Source of the DNA: Zygnema cylindricum
Lineage: Eukaryota; Streptophyta; Zygnematophyceae; Zygnematales; Zygnemataceae
Direction: 5' to 3'
Assembly (NCBI GenBank): GCA_037447655.1
Contig: JBBHKE010000666.1
Span: forward strand, 17,501 to 38,109
Length of the DNA stretch: 20,609 nucleotides
The notes beneath the pieces were generated by a model. It searched no databases. It saw nothing but the letters and a program-made list of their open reading frames with translations, and was not told the DNA's origin. Made by a program: the position numbers and the translations under genes. Below, piece by piece: positions 9,518 to 17,824 of the stretch (its first letter is position 1; each line of letters begins with the position of its first letter).

Positions 9518-10521
9518 GTTATATTTACAAATTTCACCCCAAGTATTTCGTAGTCATAAATTATGACTATCACAACCCAATCTAGTGAGTGGACTAAAGC
9601 TTCAAAAATTAAAGAATGTAGGGGGCCTTAGGGGGCTATTCAACATGCTCCCAAAAACCACAGGAAGGTAAGCTAAAGAAAAAACCAAAGAAGAAAGGGA
9701 ATAATGGAAAATGACCCTCAGCTAAATAAAAAACCAGAGAAGAAAGGGAATAATGGAAAATGACCCTCAACACTAGGAAATAAAGAATCAAAGAAAAAAA
9801 GTCCTCCACAAAATAGAAGCATTGGGGGGCTTTAGCACAACAAAACCATTTAAATAAAACAGAAGGGTTCTAAAAGATAAATTCAAGGAGAAGGAGAAAA
9901 ATCTTAAGAACCCCAAAAGGAAAAAAAAATAGCAACGAACAAAACAATATAAGTTGAGCACCGAGCCTTTTGTATCTCACAAACCTAAAAAGAAAAAAAT
10001 ATATGAATTCGGGGCAAAAAGACAAGCCACATAAGGCCCAATGTTCTGGATATGGTGGAAAACTACGCCATTCAAAGGACACCCATACGAAGAGAACATT
10101 TTAGAGGCTCGGAAGGGAAAATTATCCTAGCCCTCTCTAAGAGGGGTTGGCCAAGAATGCCAATATTGGGGAAAGACGGAAATATCACAAAATATCATTC
10201 TTGGTTTTTAAGCCATCTACTGATGAAGTCCATGATCCACATGTACGTTGTTATGGTACAAACATATCAAAAAATGAGGCAAAATTACTCGCGAACTAGA
10301 TTTTGAGGTATTTAGTGGAGGCCATGAAAATGATGCGTTAGGTACTAAGTATTTGGTGAATCAACTTTAAAGAGTGTATTCTTACGACCATCATGCGGTA
10401 ATACCAAGCGGACTGAGAACTTTTAACGAGGACATACGAGTTACAAAAGGGTGGCACGAACAGACGACCGACGTGGAAAAACATCGTAGAGGATAACATT
10501 GTCACAATCGTATAGCTTGAG
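9518..10521. other. Non-genic A-rich sequence with a 19-bp palindrome
   Basis: No gene recognised. Just beyond LTR F lies TAGTCATAA-A-TTATGACTA (9551-9569), a perfect palindrome with a one-base centre. The plus strand from about 9590 to 10020 is purine-rich (runs of AAAGAAAAA, GGGGG). The frame at 10052-10306 has no recognisable motif. It could be decayed internal retroelement sequence, but nothing proves it. Confidence 0.45.
9672..9769. repeat. 49-bp tandem duplication
   Basis: Two units (9672-9720 and 9721-9769) begin GCTAAA and share AAGAAAGGGAATAATGG and the end AATGACCCTCA. Only a couple of bases differ. It lies in the purine-rich tract and has no gene context. Confidence 0.95.
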
Positions 10522-10962
10522 TAGGCCTCCCTAAAAATTTCCAACGAGGTCTACAATGGCCAAGATTTTTAAAAGAGCTAATAAGAGTGTAGATCGACTA
10601 GGCCTCCCTACATATTTCAAACGAGGTCTATGTAATCTCCATTGGTCCACAAAATGTCCAGCTTATATGAAGCCTCTAGGATAATAATTGCCCCTATGAA
10701 TTTTAGACCAAATAAAAGCCACACGGTCAGATAAGTGTTCTGACCAACTTCACCCTTTTGAAGGCTTGACTCCCTTGAGTCAGACGCAAAAAGAATTTCT
10801 AGATTCGCCCACCTGCAAATATTTAATGGCTCGCCAAAGATAGCCTATAAATACAAAAGGTCTCTCACAAAGAGGCGCCTCAAAAATTGTCCAAGTCTTA
10901 AATCCCTCTCTGAACCACCTACTACTACTATACCTAACAAATCACAAGACTGTAAGGTACAA

Positions 10963-11115
10963 GAAGGTATAGGTGTCGTTGTACTTTTTCTACGGCCATG
11001 GTACGGCATGACCGCGAAGGTATAGGTGTCGTTGTATTTCTTGTACGGCCATGGTACGGTATGGCCGTCTCGCTGTAGTTCTTGTACGGCCATGGTACGG
11101 CATGGCCGTCTCGCT
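10963..11115. repeat. Three palindromic repeat units in LTR G
   Basis: GAAGGTATAGGTGTCGTTGTA occurs from 10963 and again, from AAGGTATAGG, at about 11017. TACGGCCATGGTACGG occurs three times (from about 10991, 11044 and 11085), followed twice by TATGGCCGTCTCGCTG or CATGGCCGTCTCGCTG. Each unit is centred on the palindrome GGCCATGG with GTAC on both sides. Other LTRs have one or two diverged copies at this place, so this is local amplification of a dyad that may bind a protein or form an RNA hairpin. Confidence 0.75.
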
Positions 11116-11393
11116 GACGCTAGTCACTTACTGAGCCATAGTCGCTCTCCCCGTAATATTCGATGTCCACTCATGCCTTGCCTCGTGTCATCCGCCCACA
11201 TTGGATCACAAATTGCCAAATGTCCACTCTGGTGCGTCGGCTCCACTGTGAGCCATCGCATTGAAAACCGACATTTAATTATGTCCGTTCAAATTCAATG
11301 TCGTTTGGTTTCGTAATCCGTTAAATGAAGTATGTTAATTGTTTATATTTTTAAATATTTGTCAAACCCGATGTACGTAACGCTTCAATCATG

Positions 11394-11466
11394 ACTTGAT
11401 GGATAAGGAGCACGGCTACGCCATACGGCAGTCATCCGATATCACCTAGGATCAAATCTTTGTCTC
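11394..11466 (+). other. tRNA-like module in LTR G (antisense to the LTR)
   Basis: The plus strand reads GACTTGATGGATAAGGAGC (D-arm/A-box-like, as in tRNA-Arg), then CACGGCTACGCC, and about 45 nt later CTAGGATCAAATC (B-box/T-loop-like). The flanking acceptor pairing is decayed. Same relative position and orientation as in the other LTRs. Confidence 0.5.
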
Positions 11467-11801
11467 GGCGCCTCTCTTTTGCAAGGGCATGTGCCTCATG
11501 CTCCGTTAGCCTGTCTCATTTCTCCTTGTCTGCCTAAGGCAACCATGGCTGTCTACCAGTCCTCAGTGACTACGACAAGTATGAGGGCAGTAGCAAGACC
11601 ATAGACTAACAAAGAGATAGAAGATAGAATACCTTTTTCAACAGTCTATAATGGCAAAGATTTTTAAAAGAGCTCGTGAAAGTACCTATCTTCGCCTTCT
11701 TTTCAGTGGGAAGCTCTTTAGGAAAAAATACCAAGAATTCCCACCTCCTCACTAGTTTTTCTTTCTTTATTTACCCAATTTTTTTAACCCTTAAAATGAT
11801 T

Positions 11802-11876
11802 TGAAACACCGTGGCCTCTATTAGCCCACAGAATTTACAACGTATATAAGACCTCTATGATAATGCTTACCCTTTC
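11802..11876 (-). mobile_element. 3' tail of the K 3' LTR, upstream of element I
   Basis: The reverse complement runs from CATAGAGGTCTTATATACG to the end TAATAGAGGCCACGGTGTTTCA at 11802. It matches the last roughly 75 bp of LTR F (CCTAGAGGCTTCATATAAG ... CAATAGAGGTCACAAAATT). Joining 11876 to 17825 (one CTTTC kept) makes a continuous, centrally deleted LTR. Confidence 0.7.
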
Positions 11877-12604
11877 TGTTTAAAATCATTAGATTTATAG
11901 GGTATTTTCTAGGTCTAAAAATAAATGAAAAAGCAGGCAGCCTGCTCTCATCTTTCCTCTCTATCCCCCACACTTGTTGTAGTCACTGAAGGAGAGAGAG
12001 AGAAAGAGATGGATAGCCATGGTTGCCTCAGCCTAATAAGCAAGACTGAAGAGTGACTTATGTCACTCTCAACAAAAGGTTGAGTCCGGCGGGACTCGAA
12101 CCCCCGACCGGCAAAGCGTGGCGTAGCCGTCAGCTCTAACCGGTCTGTCGTAGAAGTTCGATGAAGTATATAGGGTATGATTTCTATTTAAAACATGTTA
12201 AGATCTATAAACTAATTAACGGTAATACAAATGAAAAGACATAGAAACAGTTATATAGAGTGCGAACACAATACCGCACAAAACAAATGAATCGGACATT
12301 TGTTTCGACGGTCAGAATTAAATGTCGTTTTTCATCCAACGGCGCACATCATAGCCGAGATCCCGGAATGGTCACTTTGGCGTTTTGTGACGTGGCATGA
12401 CCTGGCGCCACGTGGAGAGATAACATTTGATCGTGGGAATTATGAGGAATGTACGGACGAGTGAAAAATGGTCACGCGTCCGCCTAATGGCCTTGTCGTA
12501 CTGAGGCCGTAGTACTTTCGAGTACGATAAAGTGATATGATTGGTTTGTACAGTTAGTAAAAATGGATTGTGAGAGGGAACTAGGACTTAGCAAAATTTG
12601 GTAG
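11877..12604 (+). mobile_element. 5' LTR of element I, 3'-truncated
   Basis: It starts TGTTTAAAATCATTAG at 11877 (3' LTR: TGTTGAAAATCATTAG) and matches the 3' LTR to AAAATTTGGTAG at 12604. There the 3' LTR continues AGAGTCACC, while this copy jumps into pol. It contains a GAGAGAGA run near 11993-12010, the CCATGG site, the tRNA-like module, ACAAATG/CATTTGT, and a perfect dyad ACGTGGC (12390-12396) with GCCACGT (12407-12413). The hairpin cassette, LTR end and PBS are lost. Confidence 0.88.
12082..12145 (-). other. tRNA-like module in the I 5' LTR (antisense to the LTR)
   Basis: On the minus strand: GGTTAGAGC (D-arm-like), CGGCTACGCC, then GTCGGGGGTTCGAGTCCC, a strong T-arm/B-box match, and CGGACTC at the acceptor position. 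Pairing GACCGG (12106-12111) with CCGGTC (12140-12145) encloses the middle part. GAGTCC (12082-12087) pairs with GGACTC (12092-12097). This is the copy most like a standard tRNA in the T-loop, but it lacks a 5' acceptor strand complementary to CGGACTC in the right place, so it is not called a tRNA gene. Confidence 0.6.
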
Positions 12605-14160
12605 GCTAAGCTAAGGAAAATCCCTACTGTAGAAATAGAGAATGGGGATGGGAGGGTGGTTACTTCGGATCTAGTGGGATCAGTTGATCTGAAAGTCTTG
12701 GTGGAGGGTAAGACTTCTATACTCACTTTCTCAGATGTGCTCTATATTCCTCAGCTGAGTAAAAATCTTGTCTTTACATCTTTGTTAGATGACAAAAAGT
12801 TTGATACCTTCACTAGAAAGGGAGTCTTTACAGCTAAGTATATGGATGAAGTTTACATCACTGCGGATAAGGGTAGCCAAGGAATGTTAAGGCTTAACAT
12901 AAGTAATGAAAAGAAGAATGCTTACTATGTTGGTGTCCCAAAATTGATGATTTGGCATAAGCGGTTGGGGCATGTGCATTTTGATAGGTTAAGGAAAATG
13001 AAAAAGCTTGGTGTTGTAAAAGGCATTCAGTTCAGTGATAATGAAATGGTGGATGATTGTAGTGGCTGTGCCCAAGGTAAAGCTCACAGACTTCTTTTCC
13101 CTAAAGCCGCCACATATAGGGGAGAAAAGGTACTAGGTTTGATCCACACAGGTATCTGGGGGCCAACAAGGGTACCCTCAGTTGGAGGGAAGAGGTACAT
13201 GTTGACAACTACTGATGACTGGTCCAGATACTTTAGAGTCTACTTCTAAAAACAAAGTCTGAAATACCATCTTACTTCAAAGAATATAAAGCCTGGAGTG
13301 AGAAGTTGCATGGAACACCCATTAAGAGAATAAGGAGTGATAATGGGAGGGAATATACCTCTAACCAGTTTGAGGAATACTTGAGAGATGAGGGAGTTAG
13401 CACATGAAAAGTGTACCACATAATCCGAAACAAAATGGGGTAGATGAGAGGTTAAACCAAACACTAAGAGATAGTGTAAACAGTATGTTGGCTGACAAGA
13501 AAATAGGAAAGAGATTTTGGGCAGAAGCCATTAACTGTGCCAACTACATTAAGAATAGAGTCCTTACCTCAACAGTCAAAGGTATGACACTTTATGAGAG
13601 ATGGGTTGGAAGGAAACGGATATCTCTCACCTTAAAGTATTTGGTAGCCAAGTTTACAGTCTAGATACGGATAAGAAAAATTGGAAACTTGATGCTAAAG
13701 GAAAACCCGGATATTTTGTGGGATATGATGAGGATGTTAAGGGATATAGAGTCTATGACTTAGCGAAGCAAGATATCATTCTGGTCAAACATCTAGTTGT
13801 CATGGATGAAGGAAAGTCAATTGACCCCTTCAAATATACCAAAAAGATAAGAATCAGGTTTGAGTACAAAAGTGAGGAGAACTCTGTTTTTCCAGAAAAT
13901 GACATGATTGAGATAGTGATTGCAGATTCAGAGGAGATCAAAGATACAGGAAAACTGTCGGATACCTCACATATTCCTATGGACTTCGAGGAGATAGAAG
14001 TGGAGGAATCGGACCTGACTTCCATGGATAGGGGAGACGATGAGACAGTAAGGAGAAACCCAAGACTTCCCTCTATTCCAGCTTCAGAGTTTAAGGGAGG
14101 AAGGAGCAGCAAAAGGATACAAGAGAAACAAGCTGCTCGTAAGGTAACTAAGCTATCTCA
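12605..14160 (+). pseudogene. Copia pol remnant: protease tail, integrase and linker (element I)
   Basis: The frame opens at the deletion scar inside the protease domain; the DSG active site is missing. The region after it (SDVLYIP...KNLVF) is the usual protease-to-integrase segment. The HHCC zinc finger follows: HKRLGH near 12953, CSGC near 13057. In the integrase core the first catalytic Asp of the HTDxWGP motif is Gly (GGT, 13151-13153). SDNG (second Asp) and NGVxER (Glu) remain. A frame change at about 13247, another near 13404 and a third near 13605-13620 break the protein. The C-terminal KVFGSQVY...GYDED segment and an acidic linker (13850-14160) lead into RT. Known role of the family: cDNA integration. 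This copy cannot make a working enzyme. Confidence 0.9.
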
Positions 14161-14959
14161 TCCTGATGAGCCTCAGTCATACTTGGAGGCAGTGAACATC
14201 CCAGAAAAAGACAGATGGATTAGAGCCATAACTGATGAGATGGCTTCCATCATGGAAGCATATACTTGGGAGCTAGCAGATTGTCCTCCAGACAAAAAAC
14301 CTATTGGCTGTAAATGGGTATTTAAACTATAACTGAACCCAGATAATACCATTGAAAGATATAAGGCTCGTTTGGTAGCAAAAGGGTTCACCCAAAAAGA
14401 GGGGATTGATTATCAGGAGACGTTTGCTCCAGTTGATCGGTTCCCATCAGTAAGGATTCTCCTTAGTCTTGCAACAGCTGAAGACATGGAAGTACATTAG
14501 ATGGACATTAAGACCGCCTTCCTCAACGGTGAGTTAGAGGAAAAATTCTTCATGCGGCAACCAGAAGGGTTTGTGGAGAATGGAGAAGAGAGCAAAGTCT
14601 GCAGGCTCATAAAGTCATTATACGAACTTAAGCAGGCTCCCCGACAGTGGAATAAGAAACTATATGAGTTTCTTACTGGTCTGGGATATATCCGGATCAG
14701 CTCTGACCACTCTATCAATATGTTTGAAGATGAGGATGGTGTGATTTTTATTGCAATTTATGTGGATGATCTGTTGGTGTTAAGTAAGTCTTTGGAAATG
14801 ATCAATAAGTTGAAGAAAAATCTTAGAAGCAGATTTGACATGAAGGATTCAGGGGAGGCAAGATACATTTTGGGAATTCAGATGGATATAGATAGAGGGA
14901 AAAGGATCATTAGACTCACTCAGAAAGAATCTATACAAAATATGCTTGAGAAATTCTAG
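14161..14959 (+). pseudogene. Copia reverse transcriptase remnant (element I)
   Basis: Reading in one frame: the CKWVFKL motif (about 14312-14329) followed by TAA (14330-14332), then [10 protein letters not shown] and YQETFAPV, then TAG (14498-14500) just before MDIKTAFLNGEL, which holds the first catalytic Asp. QPEGFV, LKQAPRQW and YVDD (14759-14770, catalytic Asp pair) follow, then TAG (14957-14959). Each stop lies where the K copy or the family has a sense codon; the last two correspond to CAG in K. All RT motifs are present, so decay is by point mutation and not by deletion. RT copies element RNA into cDNA in the virus-like particle. Confidence 0.92.
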
Positions 14960-15759
14960 ATGGAGAAAGCAAACAGTTGTACCACTCCCATGGACTTGAA
15001 AAAAATAAGTGATCGGAGTGTAGAAGGTGGAGTGATAATCTTAGATGATCAGATGAGTCAGAGGAGAAAGAGTTTATGAAGTTTATTCCTTATAGACAGG
15101 TAGTAGGTAGTTTGATCTACTTTATGAACTGTACAAGGCCGGATATAGCAGCAGCAGTAGGAGTCCTTAGTAGCAGTCTTAACGATCTTAGGAAGAGAGA
15201 TTGGGAGGCAACCAAGAGAGTCATGAGATATCTGGTGGGAACCAGAGAGTTATGGTTGCATTTGGGAGGGGAGCACACTGATATCACTACTTCGTGTGAT
15301 GCCAGTTATGGGGATGCACCTATGAGAAGATGCACTTATGTATATGTATTGTATGTGGGGGAAGGTGCTTGCTGTTAGAGCAGTAAGCAACAAAAGGTGG
15401 TTACTCAGTCTACTATCAAGGCTCAGTATATGGCCTTTTGTTCTGCAGTGAAAGAATTAATGTGGGTCAAGTCATTGTTGCAAGAACTGGGGTATATGAA
15501 GGAGGGAGTGCATGAAGTTTTTTGTGATAATCAGGCTGCCATTGCAATTGCAGCCAATCCAGAACATCATTTCAAAGCTAAACATATGGACATAAGATTG
15601 AGCTTTATGAGGGAGAAAGTTGAAAATAAAATTGTAAAACTTGTGTATAGATCTGATGAAGAAATGGTGGCTGACATGATGACCAAACCTGTGCCCTCTC
15701 CCAAGTTAAAATATTGAAGAGAAAAATGTGGACTAAAAGAAAAATTAAAATTAGACTAG
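14960..15759 (+). pseudogene. Copia RT connection and RNase H remnant (element I)
   Basis: The frame continues from RT to about 15055, then shifts. PYRQVVGSLIYF and the RPDIA segment mark the start of the RNase H part. CDASYG carries the first catalytic Asp (about 15296). A TAG at 15376-15378 interrupts. The motif usually STxEAEY reads STIKAQY here, so the catalytic Glu is Lys. FCDNQAAIA and KHMDIRLSF follow, with the VADMMTKPV tail near 15668-15697. TGA at 15715-15717 is probably premature: the K copy reads on, and an in-frame TAG lies at 15757-15759, just before the polypurine tract. RNase H removes the RNA template during cDNA synthesis; this copy is inactive. Confidence 0.9.
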
Positions 15760-15772
15760 AAAATAAGGGGAG
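15760..15772 (+). promoter_or_regulatory. Polypurine tract of element I
   Basis: AAAATAAGGGGAG lies directly against the 3' LTR start TGTTGAAAA at 15773. This is the expected primer site for plus-strand DNA synthesis. The K element has the same tract in the same place. Confidence 0.85.
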
Positions 15773-15976
15773 TGTTGAAAATCATTAGATTTATAGGGTA
15801 TTTTCTAGGTATAAAAATAAATGAAAAAGCTGACAACCTGCGCTCATCTTTCCTCTCTATCCCCCACACTTATTGTAGTCACTGAAAGAGAGAGAGAGAA
15901 ACAGATGGATAGCCATGGCTGCCTCAGCCTAATAAGCAGGATTGAAGAGTGACTTATGTCACTCTCAACAAAATGT

Positions 15977-16042
15977 TGAGTCTGGCAGGACTCGAACCCT
16001 CGACCGGTAGAGCGTGGCGTAGCCGTTAGCTCTAATCAGTCT
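15977..16042 (-). other. tRNA-like module in the I 3' LTR (antisense)
   Basis: Counterpart of 12082-12145. The T-loop-like GGGTTCGAGTCC is intact on the minus strand. Several CpG-type transitions have broken the pairings seen in the 5' LTR (CCGGTC is now TCAGTC; GAGTCCGGCG is now GAGTCTGGCA). Confidence 0.55.
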
Positions 16043-16295
16043 GTTGTAGAAGTTCGTTGAAGTATATAGGGTATGATTTCTATTTAAAATATGTTAAGAT
16101 CTATAAACGGATTAACAGTAATACAAATGAAAAGACATAGAAACAGTTATATACAGTGCGAACATAATACCGCACGAAACAAATGAATCGGACATTTGTT
16201 TCGACGGTCAAAATTAAATGTCGTTTTTCATCCAACGCCGTACATCATAACCGAGATCTCAGAATGGTCACTTTGGCGTTTCGTGACGTGGCATG

Positions 16296-17342
16296 TAAAA
16301 CTCTGAGACCTCCATAAGTCCTCAGAGTGGACAGCTTCCAAGAAGCCTCTAGGATAATCCTGACCCCTTTGTGTTTCAGCAAAAAGAACTGCCACCCTGG
16401 AAGACCAAAACTCTAACCACCTGCACCCCTGTGAAGGCAAGACTCCCCAGAGTCGATAGCAAAAAGAATCCATGAATTTGCTCCCCTGAGCAGTAAGTTA
16501 TGGAGGGTCAAAGTTGACCTTTTGTACAGAAGCTCTCTGGGAGAGAGGGTCCTATCTTCTAATTTTTCTAAGTCCTATCTCTCTCACAGACTCTATCTAC
16601 TGATGTTTGGAACCAATCTGATTACAGTTCCGTACGCAAAAGTACAGCTGCCAGTGTACTTTATGTACGGACACTGTACCACATGGCCTAAATGTCCACA
16701 CGTGGTATGTTCGGATTCGCTCATTTAATCCTCGGAGATGCCGCGCTCCAATGTAACATCGCCACGTGTCATCCGATGTGGCGATGCCCACAAACCGCCG
16801 AATTCTTCTTCCGCGATCTCGACGCTAATTCCGGCCGTCCGATTAAACTCGCATTTGATCGTAGCTGTAATAAATACATGCGCGGTATTTGTTTCGCTTA
16901 CGAAATCTATGCGCGGTATTGATTTCTTATCCGTACCGCAATTCGTACTTTTACATACCAGATCTATGTATCCCGTTAACAATTATAGTTAAATGATTTA
17001 TCCTACGAATTAATGTTTAATTAATTATCGTACTATATAATACGTAAGACTACTTCTAGACTTAACGGCTAAGGCTACCGGCTATCTACTATCTGTCGGC
17101 CGGCAGGTACTAGGATCAAATCCTGTGGCCGGCACATACCTTTTAGTAAATAATCCCCTAACTAATATAAATTTCCCGTAAACCTCAGGATAGCCTAGGT
17201 AGCCATGGCTCTAGCTTCCTCTCCAATTTCTCAGTGACTGCGACAAGTTTGAGAGTTGGAAAGAGAAGTTAGAGGTAGACTGCCTCGGCTTCTTTATTTC
17301 TATTCAGACCTAGAAAATACTTTAAAACCATTAATTTCTACA
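16296..17342 (-). mobile_element. LTR J: complete solo copia-type LTR, TSD GCATG
   Basis: On the minus strand it starts TGTAGAAATTAATGG at 17342 and ends CTCAGAGTTTTA at 16296. It is flanked by GCATG at 16291-16295 and 17343-17347. The bases left of the end are TG, so the boundary could be read two bases further out, but the 5-bp duplication and the empty site in the I 5' LTR favour these limits. It has all landmarks: AGCCATGGCT, the tRNA-like module (17061-17133), two GCGCGGTA repeats, TCGCCAC-N12-GTGGCGA (16757-16786), the GGTCAA/TTGACC hairpin and GACTC-CCCA-GAGTC (16441-16454). Confidence 0.88.
17061..17133 (+). other. tRNA-like module in LTR J (antisense to the LTR)
   Basis: CTTAACGGCTAAGGC (D-arm-like), then GTCGGCC (17095-17101), linker GGCAGGTA (17102-17109), T-arm-like CTAGG / ATCAAAT / CCTGT (17110-17126) and GGCCGGC (17127-17133). 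GTCGGCC pairs with GGCCGGC over 7 bp with one G-T wobble. Spacing is base-for-base as in D and K, while the stem sequence differs with pairing kept. Confidence 0.7.
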
Positions 17343-17824
17343 GCATGACCTTGCGCCACATGGAGAGATAACATTTGATCGTGGGAATTACGAGGAACCT
17401 ACGGACGAGTGAAAAATGGACACGCGTCCGCCTAATGACCTTGTTGAACTGAGGCTGTACAGAAAGTACATCGGTAGTAGTACTTTCGAGTACAGTACAA
17501 TGATATGATTGGTTCGTACAGTTAGTAGATAGGGGTTGTGAGAGGGAACTAGGACTTAGGAAAATTTGGTAGAGAGTCACCTCTCTTTTGAGAGTTTGTA
17601 CAAAAGGGCAGTTTTACTGCTTCATAACTTATCGCCTGGTTGGGCGTTTTCAACGATTCTTTTTCCTACGGACTCAAGGGAGTCCAGGCTCCACAAGGGT
17701 GCAGTCACATTGTTTGCTTGTCTGCTTGGGTAGCAGTGGTTGCCATTGAAAGTGAGTTAGTTAATAACTATCTAGAGGCTTCCTCAATTCTGTAGTCCAA
17801 TGGAGGACACAGAATTGCACTTTC

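Larger units (their letters stand above)
10631..11643 (-). mobile_element. LTR G: complete solo copia-type LTR, TSD GTCTA
   Basis: On the minus strand it begins TGTTGAAAAAGGTATTC at 11643 and ends CCAATGGAGATTACA at 10631. It is flanked by GTCTA at 10626-10630 and 11644-11648 (1013 bp, no internal region). Landmarks in LTR order: a CCATGG palindrome; the tRNA-like module (about 11394-11466); CCTCGTGTCATCCG; a three-fold repeat built on TACGGCCATGGTACGG (10963-11115); a CCTTTTGTATTTATAGG segment shared with LTR F; and the GACTC-CCTT-GAGTC hairpin (10768-10781). The F and G 3' halves resemble each other more than either resembles D or J. Confidence 0.88.
10522..11675. repeat. 77-bp tandem repeat interrupted by solo LTR G
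   Basis: Unit 1 (10522-10598) starts TAGGCCTCCCTA and holds AACGAGGTCTA, then AATGGCCAAGATTTTTAAA and AGAGCT. Unit 2 starts at 10599 with TAGGCCTCCCTA, reaches AACGAGGTCTA at 10630, is broken by LTR G, and resumes at 11649 with TAATGGCAAAGATTTTTAAA and AGAGCT. The resumed half shows that the LTR entered a pre-existing duplication. Confidence 0.85.
11877..17819 (+). mobile_element. Copia element I, nested in the K 3' LTR, TSD CTTTC
   Basis: Both LTRs are recognisable: 5' LTR 11877-12604 (its last roughly 250 bp deleted) and 3' LTR 15773-16295 plus 17348-17819, broken by solo LTR J. CTTTC flanks the element at 11872-11876 and 17820-17824. The internal region runs from the middle of protease (12605) through integrase, RT and RNase H to a stop at 15757-15759 and a polypurine tract. 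PBS and gag are deleted. By eye the two LTRs differ by somewhat under 10% over the first 350 bp. At least five premature stops and several frameshifts show it is dead. Confidence 0.9.
15773..17819 (+). mobile_element. 3' LTR of element I, split by solo LTR J
   Basis: The halves are 15773-16295 and 17348-17819 (about 1 kb joined). It starts TGTTGAAAATC and ends GGAGGACACAGAATTGCA. The second half holds GTAC dyads (17462-17500), CTCTC-TTTT-GAGAG (about 17580) and GGACTC-AAGG-GAGTCC (17670-17685). Compared with the 5' LTR many CpG sites have become TpG or CpA, for example in the tRNA-like module (15977-16042). Confidence 0.9.

Noticed and set aside
9672-9769. CRISPR-like array
   Set aside because: Only two direct, adjacent 49-bp units with no spacers; a simple tandem duplication in a eukaryotic context.
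10547-11673. Thirty-base target duplication around LTR G
   Set aside because: The long similarity comes from an older 77-bp tandem repeat; the actual duplication is the 5-bp GTCTA.
12082-12145. Functional tRNA gene
   Set aside because: T-loop and D-arm-like parts are good, but no matching 5' acceptor strand or standard anticodon arm was found, and the same module sits at the same place in other LTRs.
13753-14112. 119-codon minus-strand frame inside element I
   Set aside because: Shadow of the copia pol linker on the plus strand; serine-rich because the true strand is acidic and lysine-rich.
14501-14959. Separate gene starting at ATG 14501
   Set aside because: The ATG is an internal Met of RT directly after a premature TAG; sequence before it continues RT in the same frame.
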